Positions 42,506 to 51,523 of a DNA stretch of 64,000 nt are shown here, piece after piece. Numbering within the stretch: position 1 is the stretch's first letter; each line of letters starts with the position of its first letter. The notes under the pieces are model-generated. The model was not told the DNA's origin. It made no database searches and saw only the letters and a program-made list of their open reading frames with translations. Both the position numbers and the translations under genes were made by a program. The stretch covers positions 1,364,001 to 1,428,000 of the forward strand of contig NZ_JANLCM010000001.1 in assembly GCF_024979235.1 (NCBI RefSeq), in the 5' to 3' direction. The DNA is from Herbiconiux aconitum (GTDB taxonomy: Bacteria > Actinomycetota > Actinomycetes > Actinomycetales > Microbacteriaceae).

Positions 42506-45133
42506 ATGAAGCCCTCGAGGTTGCTCGCCCTCGCTGCCGCTGCCGCCATCGGCGCATCGGTGCTCACCGTCACACCGAGTTTCGCGGCGGATGCCACGAA
42601 CCTGACCGTGCACTACTACAAGCCCGGCGGCGATTACCAGCACGCCATCACGACTGCTGCCGTCGGCGGCACTGCCGGCCAGCGCACCGACAGCAGCGTC
42701 GACGACTTCGGCTCCGTCGACACCTTCACCTTTCCGGGGGAGCAGGCGGATGCCTACCTCGGCTTCACGATGACCGAAGACGCCGCCTTTCCCGACGACC
42801 GCCGCATCGTGCGAGCCGACGGCGGCACCGCCGAGGCGTGGGTGGTCGACGGAGACGCTCGTGCCTACGAGGCACCCCAATTGATCGATCCTTCACTTCT
42901 GGTCAAGCGTGACCGCAAGGCGTACGTGGCGGTCGAAGACCTCACCGACCTGGTCGGCCTGACGTTCTCCTACGGCAAGAACGGATACCTGTTCGACGGC
43001 GCCGCCACGGGAACCGCCGACATCCTCACCGTGCACCGCGACCGCGACTACTTCGAGATCGACGTGAACCGGGACCGCATCGGTTCGAACGTCACCGGCA
43101 ATATGCTGAACGACTACACCGATCTCGTCTTCGACGACGTCGACGGTTTCGCCGAAGGCGGCAAGTACTACCTCTCGTTCGGAGCCGTCGAGAAGCTGTT
43201 CCAGGTGCGCACGCTCGTGAAGGGCGACAGCGCGTTCCTGCTGCACCCGCAGTTCGCCGCCCACGACCAGCTCGAGACGGCAGACCCGGAATCGGTCGGG
43301 TTCTCGCCCGACAAGCTCGCCGAATTGGACGACTACATCCAGGCGCAGGTCGACGACGGCGGCCCGGCGGTCGCCGTGGTGGTGACCAAAGACGGCAAGG
43401 TCGTGAAGAACTCGGCCTACGGATACGCCAAGAAGTACGGCACGACCGTCGTCGACGGCGAGATCCAGCCGGCAACGCTCCTTCCGGAGAGCGAATGGGA
43501 GCCGGCGACGACCGACACCCTCTTCGACCTCGCCTCGAACAGCAAGATGTACGCCACGAACTACGCCATCCAGCGGCTGGTCTCCCAGGGCGAGCTCGAC
43601 CTCGACCGCACCCTGCAGAGCTTTCCGGGCTGGCAGAACTTCACCGACGCCGACTCGGTGTACACCGGCAAATGGACCGTCGGCGGCCCGGGCGGCATCA
43701 CCGCCGTGCGGACGGGCAAGGAGACGGTCACCATCCGCGACATCCTGCATCACAACGGCGGCCTGATCCCCGACCCGGAGTACCCGAACCGCGCCTCTGC
43801 GGGCGACCTCTGGTACCAGACCGACGACGCCGACGACCGCACGGGCATCATCGACGTGATCTCGAAGACGCCACTGATGTACACGCCACGCACCACCTTC
43901 GCCTACAGCGACGTCGACTTCATGATCCTGGGCCTTCTGGTCGAGCAGATCACCGGGAAGCGGCTCGATCAGTACCTGCAGGACGAGTTCTACGGGCCGC
44001 TCGGCCTCGAGCACACGATGTATCGCCCGCTGGACCACGGCATCGACCCCTCGCAGATCGCCGCCACCGAGCTCAACGGCAACACCCGCGACGGCAACAT
44101 CTCATTCGGAGCTTTGCCCGACGGCAGCCCGGTGCCCATGCGGCACTACACGCTGCAGGGAGAGGTGCACGACGAGAAGGCCTACTACTCCATGGCCGGT
44201 GTGGCCGGCCACGCCGGACTGTTCTCGAACACCGCCGACATGGCCGTGCTCACGCAGCTGATGCTCAACGGAGGCATCTACGGCGACCAGCAGTTCTTCA
44301 GCCAAGACGTGGCGCAGCAGTTCACCACGCCCTTCAGCCTGAACCCGGCCACGGTCGACAGCGCCACGATCGGTCTCGGATGGCGCGTGCACTCCAAGAG
44401 CGCCTCGGCCTACTACTACTTCAACTGGGGGCCGAGCCGCAGCACCTATGGCCACCAGGGTTGGACGGGAACGCTCACGATCATCGATCCGCTCAATCAG
44501 ATGACGATCACCATCCTCACCAACATGCGTCACTCGCCCGTGGTGTCGCCGCCGAACGGCTTCGAAGGGGCGCAGTACCCGGTCGCCGACCTCGTGCCGA
44601 TCTCGGCGCACGTGTACCGCGCGCTGAACGGCGAATCGACGCAGTACAACCCGATCGCGTCGGTGTCGCCGGTCGACGGCGTCACCGTGGCGAACGGCAC
44701 GAGCGAGCAGGATGCCATCGCGGCGCTGTCGCCCACGACCAGTGTCACGGATGCCGATGGAGCGACCCACACGGTCGGGCTGAGCTGGGCGCTCGCCGAC
44801 TACGACGCGTCGACGGCGGGTCGGTACGATGCTGTCGGCCGGTTCTCCTTGCCGGTCGGCGTGACCCAATCCGACCCGGAGACCGAACTGAGCGTCACGG
44901 CGACGGTCACGGTGGAGGAGGCTGCGGTGACGCTGCCGACCGTCCCGCCGACAGGCCCCGGCACCTCGCCCGGCTCCGACCCCGGCGCCCCGGATTCGAC
45001 CGGCGGCGCCCAGGCATCCGGTGGCGACCTCGCGAACACCGGCCTCGCGATCGGGGGCTGGGCGGCGTTGGCGCTTCTCGCAGCGGCTCTCGGTGCCGCG
45101 ATTCTCGTGCGACGCCGACGGGCTTCGCACTGA
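42506..45133 (+). CDS. Surface-anchored serine beta-lactamase/PBP-like hydrolase with CBM41-like N-terminus
   Basis: An 875-residue secreted protein. It has a signal peptide (LLALAAAAAIGASVLTV, cleavage near SFAADA) and a CBM41-like module at about 25-125 (LTVHYYKPGGDY, later DRRIVR and AWVVDGDA). A region resembling copper-amine-oxidase N-terminal stalks follows (about 130-250). The serine-hydrolase core (about 265-700) has SxxK S344-NS-K347, Tyr467 in YSDVDF and H650-Q-G. An Ig-like domain (about 715-805), a Pro/Gly/Ser-rich spacer and the sorting signal L842-ANTG plus hydrophobic helix and RRRR tail complete it. It should be attached to peptidoglycan by sortase and act on D-Ala-containing peptides or beta-lactams. 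ATG 42506 follows GGAG. Confidence 0.85.
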   Translation: MKPSRLLALAAAAAIGASVLTVTPSFAADATNLTVHYYKPGGDYQHAITTAAVGGTAGQRTDSSVDDFGSVDTFTFPGEQADAYLGFTMTEDAAFPDDRRIVRADGGTAEAWVVDGDARAYEAPQLIDPSLLVKRDRKAYVAVEDLTDLVGLTFSYGKNGYLFDGAATGTADILTVHRDRDYFEIDVNRDRIGSNVTGNMLNDYTDLVFDDVDGFAEGGKYYLSFGAVEKLFQVRTLVKGDSAFLLHPQFAAHDQLETADPESVGFSPDKLAELDDYIQAQVDDGGPAVAVVVTKDGKVVKNSAYGYAKKYGTTVVDGEIQPATLLPESEWEPATTDTLFDLASNSKMYATNYAIQRLVSQGELDLDRTLQSFPGWQNFTDADSVYTGKWTVGGPGGITAVRTGKETVTIRDILHHNGGLIPDPEYPNRASAGDLWYQTDDADDRTGIIDVISKTPLMYTPRTTFAYSDVDFMILGLLVEQITGKRLDQYLQDEFYGPLGLEHTMYRPLDHGIDPSQIAATELNGNTRDGNISFGALPDGSPVPMRHYTLQGEVHDEKAYYSMAGVAGHAGLFSNTADMAVLTQLMLNGGIYGDQQFFSQDVAQQFTTPFSLNPATVDSATIGLGWRVHSKSASAYYYFNWGPSRSTYGHQGWTGTLTIIDPLNQMTITILTNMRHSPVVSPPNGFEGAQYPVADLVPISAHVYRALNGESTQYNPIASVSPVDGVTVANGTSEQDAIAALSPTTSVTDADGATHTVGLSWALADYDASTAGRYDAVGRFSLPVGVTQSDPETELSVTATVTVEEAAVTLPTVPPTGPGTSPGSDPGAPDSTGGAQASGGDLANTGLAIGGWAALALLAAALGAAILVRRRRASH

Positions 45134-45152
45134 TCGTTCCCTCCCGGAACGG

Positions 45153-45193
45153 CGCGGGCGGATGCTGCAGCTTCGGCTGGGCATCCGCCCGCG
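45153..45193. terminator. Stem-loop terminator between convergent genes
   Basis: CGCGGGCGGATGC (45153-45165) and its exact reverse complement (45181-45193) around a 15-nt loop, between the surface hydrolase and enoyl-CoA hydratase genes. It can serve both strands. Confidence 0.65.
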
Positions 45194-45218
45194 GCCGCGG
45201 AAGGGTGGTCGCCGAGGC

Positions 45219-46052
45219 TCAGCGCCCGGAGTAGACGGGTGGCCGGCCTTCCGCCTCGGCGCGTCGGCCCTCGGCGAAGTCGTCGGTTCGGTAGAGCGCG
45301 CCGTATTGTTCGTCGAGTTTCGCGAACGCTGCGGCCTCCGACTCGTCGATCGCCAGGTGCGCCGACTCCAGAGAAGTCTTGATGCCGAGGGGGGCGCAGG
45401 CGGCGACCTTCTCGGCCACCTCGATCCCCTTGGCGATCGCTGCTTCGCGATCGGATTCCACGAACTGCACCATGCCCATCCGCTCCGCCTGGTCGGCGCC
45501 CCAATGGTCGCCGGTCAAGATGTAACGCATCGCTGACGCCCACCCGACCTCACGGGGGAAGCGGATGGTTCCACCGCCTCCGGGGAAGCGCGCGTGGGTG
45601 GTTTCGTCCTGACCGAACTCGACGTCTTGACTGGCGACGCGGATGTCGGCTGTGAGGAACAGTTCATGACCCATGTTCCAGGTGTCGCCGTGTGCCACGA
45701 AGACGAGCGGCTTGCTGAGGTGAGCGGACTTGAAGAAGGGATCAGCCATGCCGTCTGTCAGTTCGAGATGCTGCCCCGTCGAGGTCAGAGCGTTGAAGGC
45801 ATCCACGTCGACTCCCCGCGACAACGATCGGCCGTGGCCGAACACGACGGCCACCCGGAGGCTCGGGTCGTTGTCGAAGTCGTAGTAGGCCTTGGCGAGC
45901 CCGTAGTAGGCGTCGGGATCGAAACGATTGTCGCGGTCGGGACGGTTGATTCCGATGAGCACGACGTGCCCGCGACGTTCGATCGTGATTCTCGCCCCTC
46001 CCGTCAGCGGGACTTCGGCCATGCGGGTCGGGTCTTGCGTAGCGTCATCCAT
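45219..46052 (-). CDS. Enoyl-CoA hydratase/isomerase family protein
   Basis: A 277-residue crotonase-fold protein: HVVLIGINRPDRDNRFDPDA, then VFGHGRSLSRGVDVDAF (first oxyanion loop), MGHELFLTADIRVAS and a C-terminal GIKTSLESAHLAIDESEAAA. The second oxyanion strand (ETTHARFPGGGGTIRFPREV) is present. The catalytic glutamates of true hydratases are not clear, so isomerase or other acyl-CoA chemistry is possible. GAGGAG precedes ATG 46052. It seems unrelated to the flanking cell-wall genes. Confidence 0.88.
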   Translation of the reverse strand: MDDATQDPTRMAEVPLTGGARITIERRGHVVLIGINRPDRDNRFDPDAYYGLAKAYYDFDNDPSLRVAVVFGHGRSLSRGVDVDAFNALTSTGQHLELTDGMADPFFKSAHLSKPLVFVAHGDTWNMGHELFLTADIRVASQDVEFGQDETTHARFPGGGGTIRFPREVGWASAMRYILTGDHWGADQAERMGMVQFVESDREAAIAKGIEVAEKVAACAPLGIKTSLESAHLAIDESEAAAFAKLDEQYGALYRTDDFAEGRRAEAEGRPPVYSGR

Positions 46053-46124
46053 GTCACGGCTCCTCAATCGCTCTCGTGAGACCATCCTGCTCTTCGGCTT
46101 CGCCCATATCCGGTGAATCCGCCG

Positions 46125-47921
46125 TCAGTATCGGGTCGGCAGCTCGGGTGCCGGTTCGGTCGAGGGCAGCACCCGGTGGTCTTTGGCGAGCTGAGCGACG
46201 AGGTCGTGGAAGACCGGTGCCGGTGCCAGGGCAGAATCGACGGAAACCGGTTGGGCGATCGTGACGGAGACGACGAATTGCGGAGCTTCGGCTGGGAAGA
46301 GCCCGGTGATGGAGGTGATGAAGCTCGAACTGTAGGCGCCGTTGCCGTCGCTCATCTCGGCGGTGCTGGTCTTGGCGGCCACGCGGTAGCCCGCGAGCTG
46401 CAGTTCGGATGCGGCGTATCCGCCCTCGACCACGGTCTCGAGCATCTCCACCACGCTCTGTGCCGTGTCGGCCGAGATCACCCGCACACCTCCCGCCGTG
46501 CCGTCGGCGGCGCCCTTCGGATGCGGTGCGCCGTCGGCCGTGCTGCAGCCCGCGACGAGTCGCACCGGCATCCGCACGCCCTGGTTTCCGAGGGTCTGGT
46601 AGACGCTCGCCATCTGGATGGCGGTGGCGGACAGCCCTTGCCCGAAGGTGGTGACGAGTTCGGTCTGGTTGTCCCATTCGGCGGGCGTGCGGAGGATGCC
46701 GCCGGATTCGCCCGGGAAGCCGACCTCGGAGGGCTCGCCCAGCCCGAATCGCAGCATGTCGTCGAATCGCTGGTCGGGGGTGAGGCCCTTGCTGAGAATC
46801 GCAAGGCCGGTGTTCGACGACTCCTGAACGACTCCTGCGAGCGTCAGGCGGAGCGGTTCGTCGTGGAACTCGCTGTCGCGGAACGACGCGCCGTTCGGAT
46901 CGGTGTAGATGAAGGGTGACTCCACTTCGGTCGCAGCGGTGGCGACTCCGGCGTCGACGAGCGAGGCCGCAGTCAGTGCTTTGAAGGTCGAACCGGGTTC
47001 GTAGGGCGCTTGGAAAGCGATCGATCCGCGGAATTGCTCAGGGGTGTCGTCGATGCGGGCCGGGTCGACGCTCGGGTAGTCGGCGACCGCCAGCAGGTCG
47101 CCGGTGTCGACTCGCTGCACGATCGCGGTTCCCCACGCGCCCCCGACCTCGGACATCCGTTCCGCCAGCGCGGTCTGGGCGAACCACTGCAGGTCGCTGT
47201 CGATGGTCAGGGTGACCGAGCCGCCCTTCTGAGGCGGCACCGCGTGTGACCGGGTGCCGGGGATCGCGACGCCGTCAGCCCCGCGCTGGTAGGTGACGGT
47301 GCCGTCCGATCCACTCAGGCAGGTGTTCTCCAGCTGTTCGACGCCGGCGATCGAGGCGCCGTCGTTGTCGTAGAAGCCGACGATGTTGCCCGTCACCGAG
47401 CCGATCGGATAGACCCGCTCGGGTTCTGACTCGTAATACAGCCAGGGGATCTCCAGCTCCTTGACCGCCTCGAAGGCGGTCGCGTCGATGTCGCGTGCGA
47501 CATAGGCGAAATCGAGGGACGGGTCGTCGGTGAGGATCGACAGGATGTCGCCGGTCGGGCGCGCGAGGATGCCGGCGAGCTCACCGGCCGCCTGGTGCGG
47601 AGTCACCGTCTCGAGGGCGGGTTCCCCGTTCGCCGTGTCGCGCTCTCGGGTGAAGTCGGCGACCGCGCGCGGCGACACCGTGATCGTGAAGGTCGAGATG
47701 GTGCTCGCCAGAACCGTGCCGGCGGAGTCGAGGATGTCGCCGCGCACACCCTCCGAGACCTCCGTCACCCCACGGGTCTCGGAGGCAGCACGGGAGAGCG
47801 CATCGGCGCGCACGACCTGGATGTCGACGAGCCGGAAGACGAACAGTGCGCCGATCGCCGCCGCTCCGATGCCGGCGATCGCGGTGCGACGCCGCGTCGA
47901 CCGGCGCGTTGCCGATGGCAC
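46125..47921 (-). CDS. Class B penicillin-binding protein (FtsI/PBP2-like transpeptidase)
   Basis: A 598-residue class B PBP with a short cytoplasmic start, one membrane helix (AIAGIGAAAIGALFVFRLVD), a PBP-dimer domain, and a transpeptidase domain with S311-TFK, the S368-S-N370 motif and K517-TS in place of the usual KTG. It cross-links peptidoglycan outside the membrane. The start is GTG 47921, two bases after the class A PBP stop, so the genes are co-transcribed. It is outside a dcw-type cluster and is therefore an accessory PBP, possibly with low beta-lactam affinity (inference from its LysR/beta-lactamase-like neighbours). Confidence 0.9.
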   Translation of the reverse strand: MPSATRRSTRRRTAIAGIGAAAIGALFVFRLVDIQVVRADALSRAASETRGVTEVSEGVRGDILDSAGTVLASTISTFTITVSPRAVADFTRERDTANGEPALETVTPHQAAGELAGILARPTGDILSILTDDPSLDFAYVARDIDATAFEAVKELEIPWLYYESEPERVYPIGSVTGNIVGFYDNDGASIAGVEQLENTCLSGSDGTVTYQRGADGVAIPGTRSHAVPPQKGGSVTLTIDSDLQWFAQTALAERMSEVGGAWGTAIVQRVDTGDLLAVADYPSVDPARIDDTPEQFRGSIAFQAPYEPGSTFKALTAASLVDAGVATAATEVESPFIYTDPNGASFRDSEFHDEPLRLTLAGVVQESSNTGLAILSKGLTPDQRFDDMLRFGLGEPSEVGFPGESGGILRTPAEWDNQTELVTTFGQGLSATAIQMASVYQTLGNQGVRMPVRLVAGCSTADGAPHPKGAADGTAGGVRVISADTAQSVVEMLETVVEGGYAASELQLAGYRVAAKTSTAEMSDGNGAYSSSFITSITGLFPAEAPQFVVSVTIAQPVSVDSALAPAPVFHDLVAQLAKDHRVLPSTEPAPELPTRY

Positions 47922-47922
47922 G

Positions 47923-50445
47923 TCAACCGCCGGCAGGGGCCGCGGCGGGTGCGACGGTGAGCGCGATCCGGTCGCCGGGGCGCACATCGACACCGGCGGC
48001 GGGGGAGGAACCGAGCACGGTGCCGCCACGGGTCTCGACCCCGCCGCTCACGCCGACGAACGTCACCGGGCCTAGTTGGAGGGCGGCGAGCTCGGAGGTC
48101 GCCGCCGCCGTCGTCTGACCGACGACATCCGGCATGACGCGCAAGGCTCCGTTGCTCGGCACCAGGGTCACCGTCGAACCAGCGGATGCCGACTCTCCCG
48201 TCGCCGGCGTGCTGGCAGCGATGCGGCCGCCGGGCACCGAGGAATCGATCGCGGCCGCGACGTCGGCATCGAAGCCCGACGCCGACAATCGTTGGCGGGC
48301 GTCGTCCTCCGTCAGGCCGGTGACGTCGGGAACCCGGAGCTGCGACCCGCGAACGAAGGCGGCATCGGCCTCGGGAAAGGCATCGCCTCCGTACTTCGAA
48401 TCGGCGATCGTCATGTACTCGCGCCAGACGTGATGGCGGAGATCGCCGCCGTTGCGACCGGCGATGGTGTTGTGCCGCAGCGACACGGTGCCCTGCACGT
48501 TGCCCACCCACACGGCGGTGGTGAGCTTCGTGCTCGAGCCGACGAACCAGGTGTCCTTCTCCAGGTCGGTGGTGCCGGTCTTGCCGATGTGCGGGATGCC
48601 GTCGTCGGGGTCGGACAGCGTGCCCGAGCCGGCGGTGACCACTCTCGTCATCGCGTAGGCCATCGCCGCCGCGATCTCGGGAGCGACGGCCTCGCTGCAG
48701 GTGGAGACCGGAACCGGCAGCTCCTCGCCGCCCGCATCGACGATGCGGTCGATCGCCACGGGGGAGCAGTAGGTGCCGTTGTTCGCGATGGCGGCGAACG
48801 CGGCCGCCATCGTGAGCGGCGCGAGTTCGTTGGTGCCGAGCACGTCGGCCACGTACTCGGTCAGCGGGCTCCCGTCGGCCCGATGCACGCCGAAGGCCTC
48901 GGCGGTCTTGCGGATGGCGCACTGATCGAGTTTCTGGGCCATGGCGACGAAGGCGTTGTTGACCGAATCCTGCACGGCCGTCGTGACGGTGACCCGGCCG
49001 GGGTTGGCGCCTCCGTCATTGCTCGGGGCGTACGAGCCGCTGGCCGCACCGTTGCAGCTGTCGGCGAAGGAGGCCTGGTTGAAGCGCTGCGGGCTCCCAT
49101 TCACGACCTCGCTCAGCGATCGCCCGTTCCTCAGCCACTCGGCCAGAACGAACATCTTGTAGGTCGAGCCCACCTGGAAGCCGGTCGAGCCGCCGTGGTC
49201 GAAGTCGGTGCTGTAGTTCAGCGCCGTGTTGTCGGGAGCCGCCACCTCCGGGTCTTGATTGAAGTACTTGTTCTGGGCCATCGCCAGCACCCGCCCCGTT
49301 CCGGGCTGCACGGTCACCAGCGACGCCCCGAGATCGAGCACCTCCGACGCCATCGGAACGTATTCGTTCATCACGTTCTGCGCGTTCTGCTGCAGGTCTA
49401 CGTCGAGCGAGGTGTAGATCTGGTATCCGCCGGTCTTGAAGTCGGCCCAACGGGTCTCCGCGTCGGTTCCGAAGGCGGGATCGTTGCGCACGATGTTGGT
49501 GACGTAGTCGCAGAAGAAGCCGGCCCCGATGCCGTTGGCGCTCTGACAGCCGGTCGACGGCGGAGTGATCACCGGCGTCACCGGGGTGGCGACCGCTTCG
49601 TCGTGCTGGGCTCGAGTGATGCGGTGCTCGGCGAGCATCGCTGCCAGCACGTCGTCATTCCGGCGCGCCGTGTTCGCGTCGAGGTTCTCCGCGAGGTCGA
49701 TGCGCAACCCGTTGGGTTCGTTCACGGTCGCGATCAAGCTGGCGGCCTGCGGGAGGGTGAGCTCCGACGCGTTCACCCCGAAGTAGTATTTGGCGGCCGA
49801 TTGGATGCCGTACACGCGACCGCCGAACGAGGCGATGTTCAGGTAGCCCAGGAGGATGTCGTCTTTGGAGTACTCCTTCTCCAGGCCGATCGCGAGCTTC
49901 ATCTCCTTCAGCTTGCGATCGATCGTCGTCTTCGTCGCGTCGTCGAAGGCGGCTTCGCGTTCGCCCTCGTCGGCGATCTCGGTCGCGCGCTGCACCAGGA
50001 TGTTGCGCACGTACTGCATGGAGATCGTCGAGGCACCCGGTCCCTCGCTCTCGACCGTGTTCTCGATCGCGGCCCGGGCGGCCGACGCGAGGTCTACACC
50101 GCCGTGCGTGTAGAAGCGGGGATCCTCGGTCGCGACCACGGCGTCTTTGGCGAACTGCGAGATCTGATCCCAGCCCACCTCCTCCCGATCCTGATCGAAG
50201 ACGGAGGCGAGGAGCACCGGATTCGAGGCGCCGTCCACCGCGTAGATGTTCGTCTTCTCGGCCAGACGATCGGGTTTGATGTAGCCGGGCAGATTCTCGA
50301 ACATGCCGATCGACGAGCTCGTGGCGAGCCCGGTCACGGCGAGTGCGGGCGTCACCAGAGCCGTCACGAGCACGCCGGCCACGACGGCGAGGCCCACCAT
50401 TCCGCCTAGGGCACCGAGTGCTGATCCGATCGGTCGCTGAGCCAT
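47923..50445 (-). CDS. Class A penicillin-binding protein (glycosyltransferase-transpeptidase) with PASTA domains
   Basis: An 840-residue bifunctional PBP. After a membrane helix (about 10-40), the GT51 domain has E107-DPRFYTHGGVD and later STISMQYVRNILVQR. The transpeptidase domain has S427-TYK, S494-VN496 and K622-TGTT. Two C-terminal PASTA repeats follow (VPDVTGLTEDDARQRLSASG and MPDVVGQTTAAATSELAALQ). It polymerises and cross-links peptidoglycan. ATG 50445 is chosen because AAAGGCGA precedes it and the membrane helix follows directly. Divergent from a LysR gene with 115 bp between the starts. Confidence 0.92.
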   Translation of the reverse strand: MAQRPIGSALGALGGMVGLAVVAGVLVTALVTPALAVTGLATSSSIGMFENLPGYIKPDRLAEKTNIYAVDGASNPVLLASVFDQDREEVGWDQISQFAKDAVVATEDPRFYTHGGVDLASAARAAIENTVESEGPGASTISMQYVRNILVQRATEIADEGEREAAFDDATKTTIDRKLKEMKLAIGLEKEYSKDDILLGYLNIASFGGRVYGIQSAAKYYFGVNASELTLPQAASLIATVNEPNGLRIDLAENLDANTARRNDDVLAAMLAEHRITRAQHDEAVATPVTPVITPPSTGCQSANGIGAGFFCDYVTNIVRNDPAFGTDAETRWADFKTGGYQIYTSLDVDLQQNAQNVMNEYVPMASEVLDLGASLVTVQPGTGRVLAMAQNKYFNQDPEVAAPDNTALNYSTDFDHGGSTGFQVGSTYKMFVLAEWLRNGRSLSEVVNGSPQRFNQASFADSCNGAASGSYAPSNDGGANPGRVTVTTAVQDSVNNAFVAMAQKLDQCAIRKTAEAFGVHRADGSPLTEYVADVLGTNELAPLTMAAAFAAIANNGTYCSPVAIDRIVDAGGEELPVPVSTCSEAVAPEIAAAMAYAMTRVVTAGSGTLSDPDDGIPHIGKTGTTDLEKDTWFVGSSTKLTTAVWVGNVQGTVSLRHNTIAGRNGGDLRHHVWREYMTIADSKYGGDAFPEADAAFVRGSQLRVPDVTGLTEDDARQRLSASGFDADVAAAIDSSVPGGRIAASTPATGESASAGSTVTLVPSNGALRVMPDVVGQTTAAATSELAALQLGPVTFVGVSGGVETRGGTVLGSSPAAGVDVRPGDRIALTVAPAAAPAGG

Positions 50446-50528
50446 ACGAGGTCGCCTTTCGCGGTTCCGAGCCCCCTGGTGGGCTCCGTTCTCGATTAGA
50501 GCAAGCACGTTCGGCACATGTCCAAGTC

Positions 50529-50549
50529 GCATGATGGGGCAAACCATGC
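50529..50549. promoter_or_regulatory. Candidate LysR-type binding site
   Basis: GCATG-N11-CATGC in the gap between the class A PBP and LysR genes, with the T-N11-A form of LysR sites. It lies 12 bp before the LysR start used here, consistent with autoregulation and control of the divergent PBP operon. Confidence 0.45.
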
Positions 50550-50560
50550 AGAATAGGCAT

Positions 50561-51523
50561 ATGTGGTCTGTCGATGCACTCCTGCATCTGCGCACCTTCG
50601 TGGCTGTCGCGGAGGCGCGCAGCTTCTCTCGCGCGGCAGAGGAACTGATGATCGGGCAGCCGCTCCTGAGCCGCCGCGTAAAGGCACTCGAAGTCGAGAT
50701 CGGCGGCGAACTCTTCGATCGATCACACCGTCAGATCGAGGTCACGGAGCTCGGCCGAACGTTGCTCGACCCGGCCCGCGACCTGCTCGGCCGCGCCGAT
50801 CGTCTGGAGTCGTTCATCCGTTCGGCACAGGGTCTGGACACCGTGCTCCTCGCGCTTCCGCACGACTGCGATCCGCGCGCGATCGCCCGGCTCATCACGG
50901 CCGCCACCAACGCGGGTTCCCGACTGCAGGTCGAGTTCCTCACCGCCCTCGAGCGGGAGACTGCCGTGCGCGACGGGGCTGCTGCGGTGACCGTGGTGCG
51001 GGTGCCGATCGACCTGGTGGGCTATACCGTCGAGCTGGGCCTCGGGTCGACCTCGGCGTCGACCGATCGGGATCGCCCCGTGCATCTGGCCGACCTACGA
51101 CGTCACCGCCGCGACCGGAGCCCAGCACGCCGCATCCTGCTGTCGGCGGAAGACGACATTCCCCTCTTCCGGGAGCCGTTCTTGAAATCAGCTGCGCAAG
51201 CCGGCCTTGTCGTGTCGCAGATCGAGGTCGAGAACTCCACGACGAGTGCCATCGCCGCCGTTTTCGCCTCCGCCGATCTCTTGGTCTGCACCCGCGCGTT
51301 CGCCCGCCGGAACGGACTGGCCTGGTCGCCGTTGGCCGACCGCTCGATCCGCAGAACCTACCAAGTGCAGGTCGCGCCGGCCCACCGGAGCAACGCCCGC
51401 CTGGCAGAACTGGCCTCTGAGCTTGCCCCTCTCATCGGCTCGGCCCTCGATGCGGGGTCGTCGCGGCGGAAGACGGATGACGGGGAGCCGAATCGCCACA
51501 CGCTCACGGAGGCCTGGCGATGA
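50561..51523 (+). CDS. LysR family transcriptional regulator
   Basis: A 320-residue LysR protein. The N-terminal HTH is LRTFVAVAEARSFSRAAEEL, then QPLLSRRVKALEVEIGGELF; the linker helix and effector domain (about 90-300) follow. ATG 50561 gives the standard MWSVDALLHLRTF start; an ATG at 50546 is possible. It is divergent from the two-PBP operon and overlaps the beta-lactamase-like gene by ATGA. This arrangement resembles AmpR/BlaA-type regulators that sense muropeptides and induce beta-lactamase. Confidence 0.9.
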   Translation: MWSVDALLHLRTFVAVAEARSFSRAAEELMIGQPLLSRRVKALEVEIGGELFDRSHRQIEVTELGRTLLDPARDLLGRADRLESFIRSAQGLDTVLLALPHDCDPRAIARLITAATNAGSRLQVEFLTALERETAVRDGAAAVTVVRVPIDLVGYTVELGLGSTSASTDRDRPVHLADLRRHRRDRSPARRILLSAEDDIPLFREPFLKSAAQAGLVVSQIEVENSTTSAIAAVFASADLLVCTRAFARRNGLAWSPLADRSIRRTYQVQVAPAHRSNARLAELASELAPLIGSALDAGSSRRKTDDGEPNRHTLTEAWR

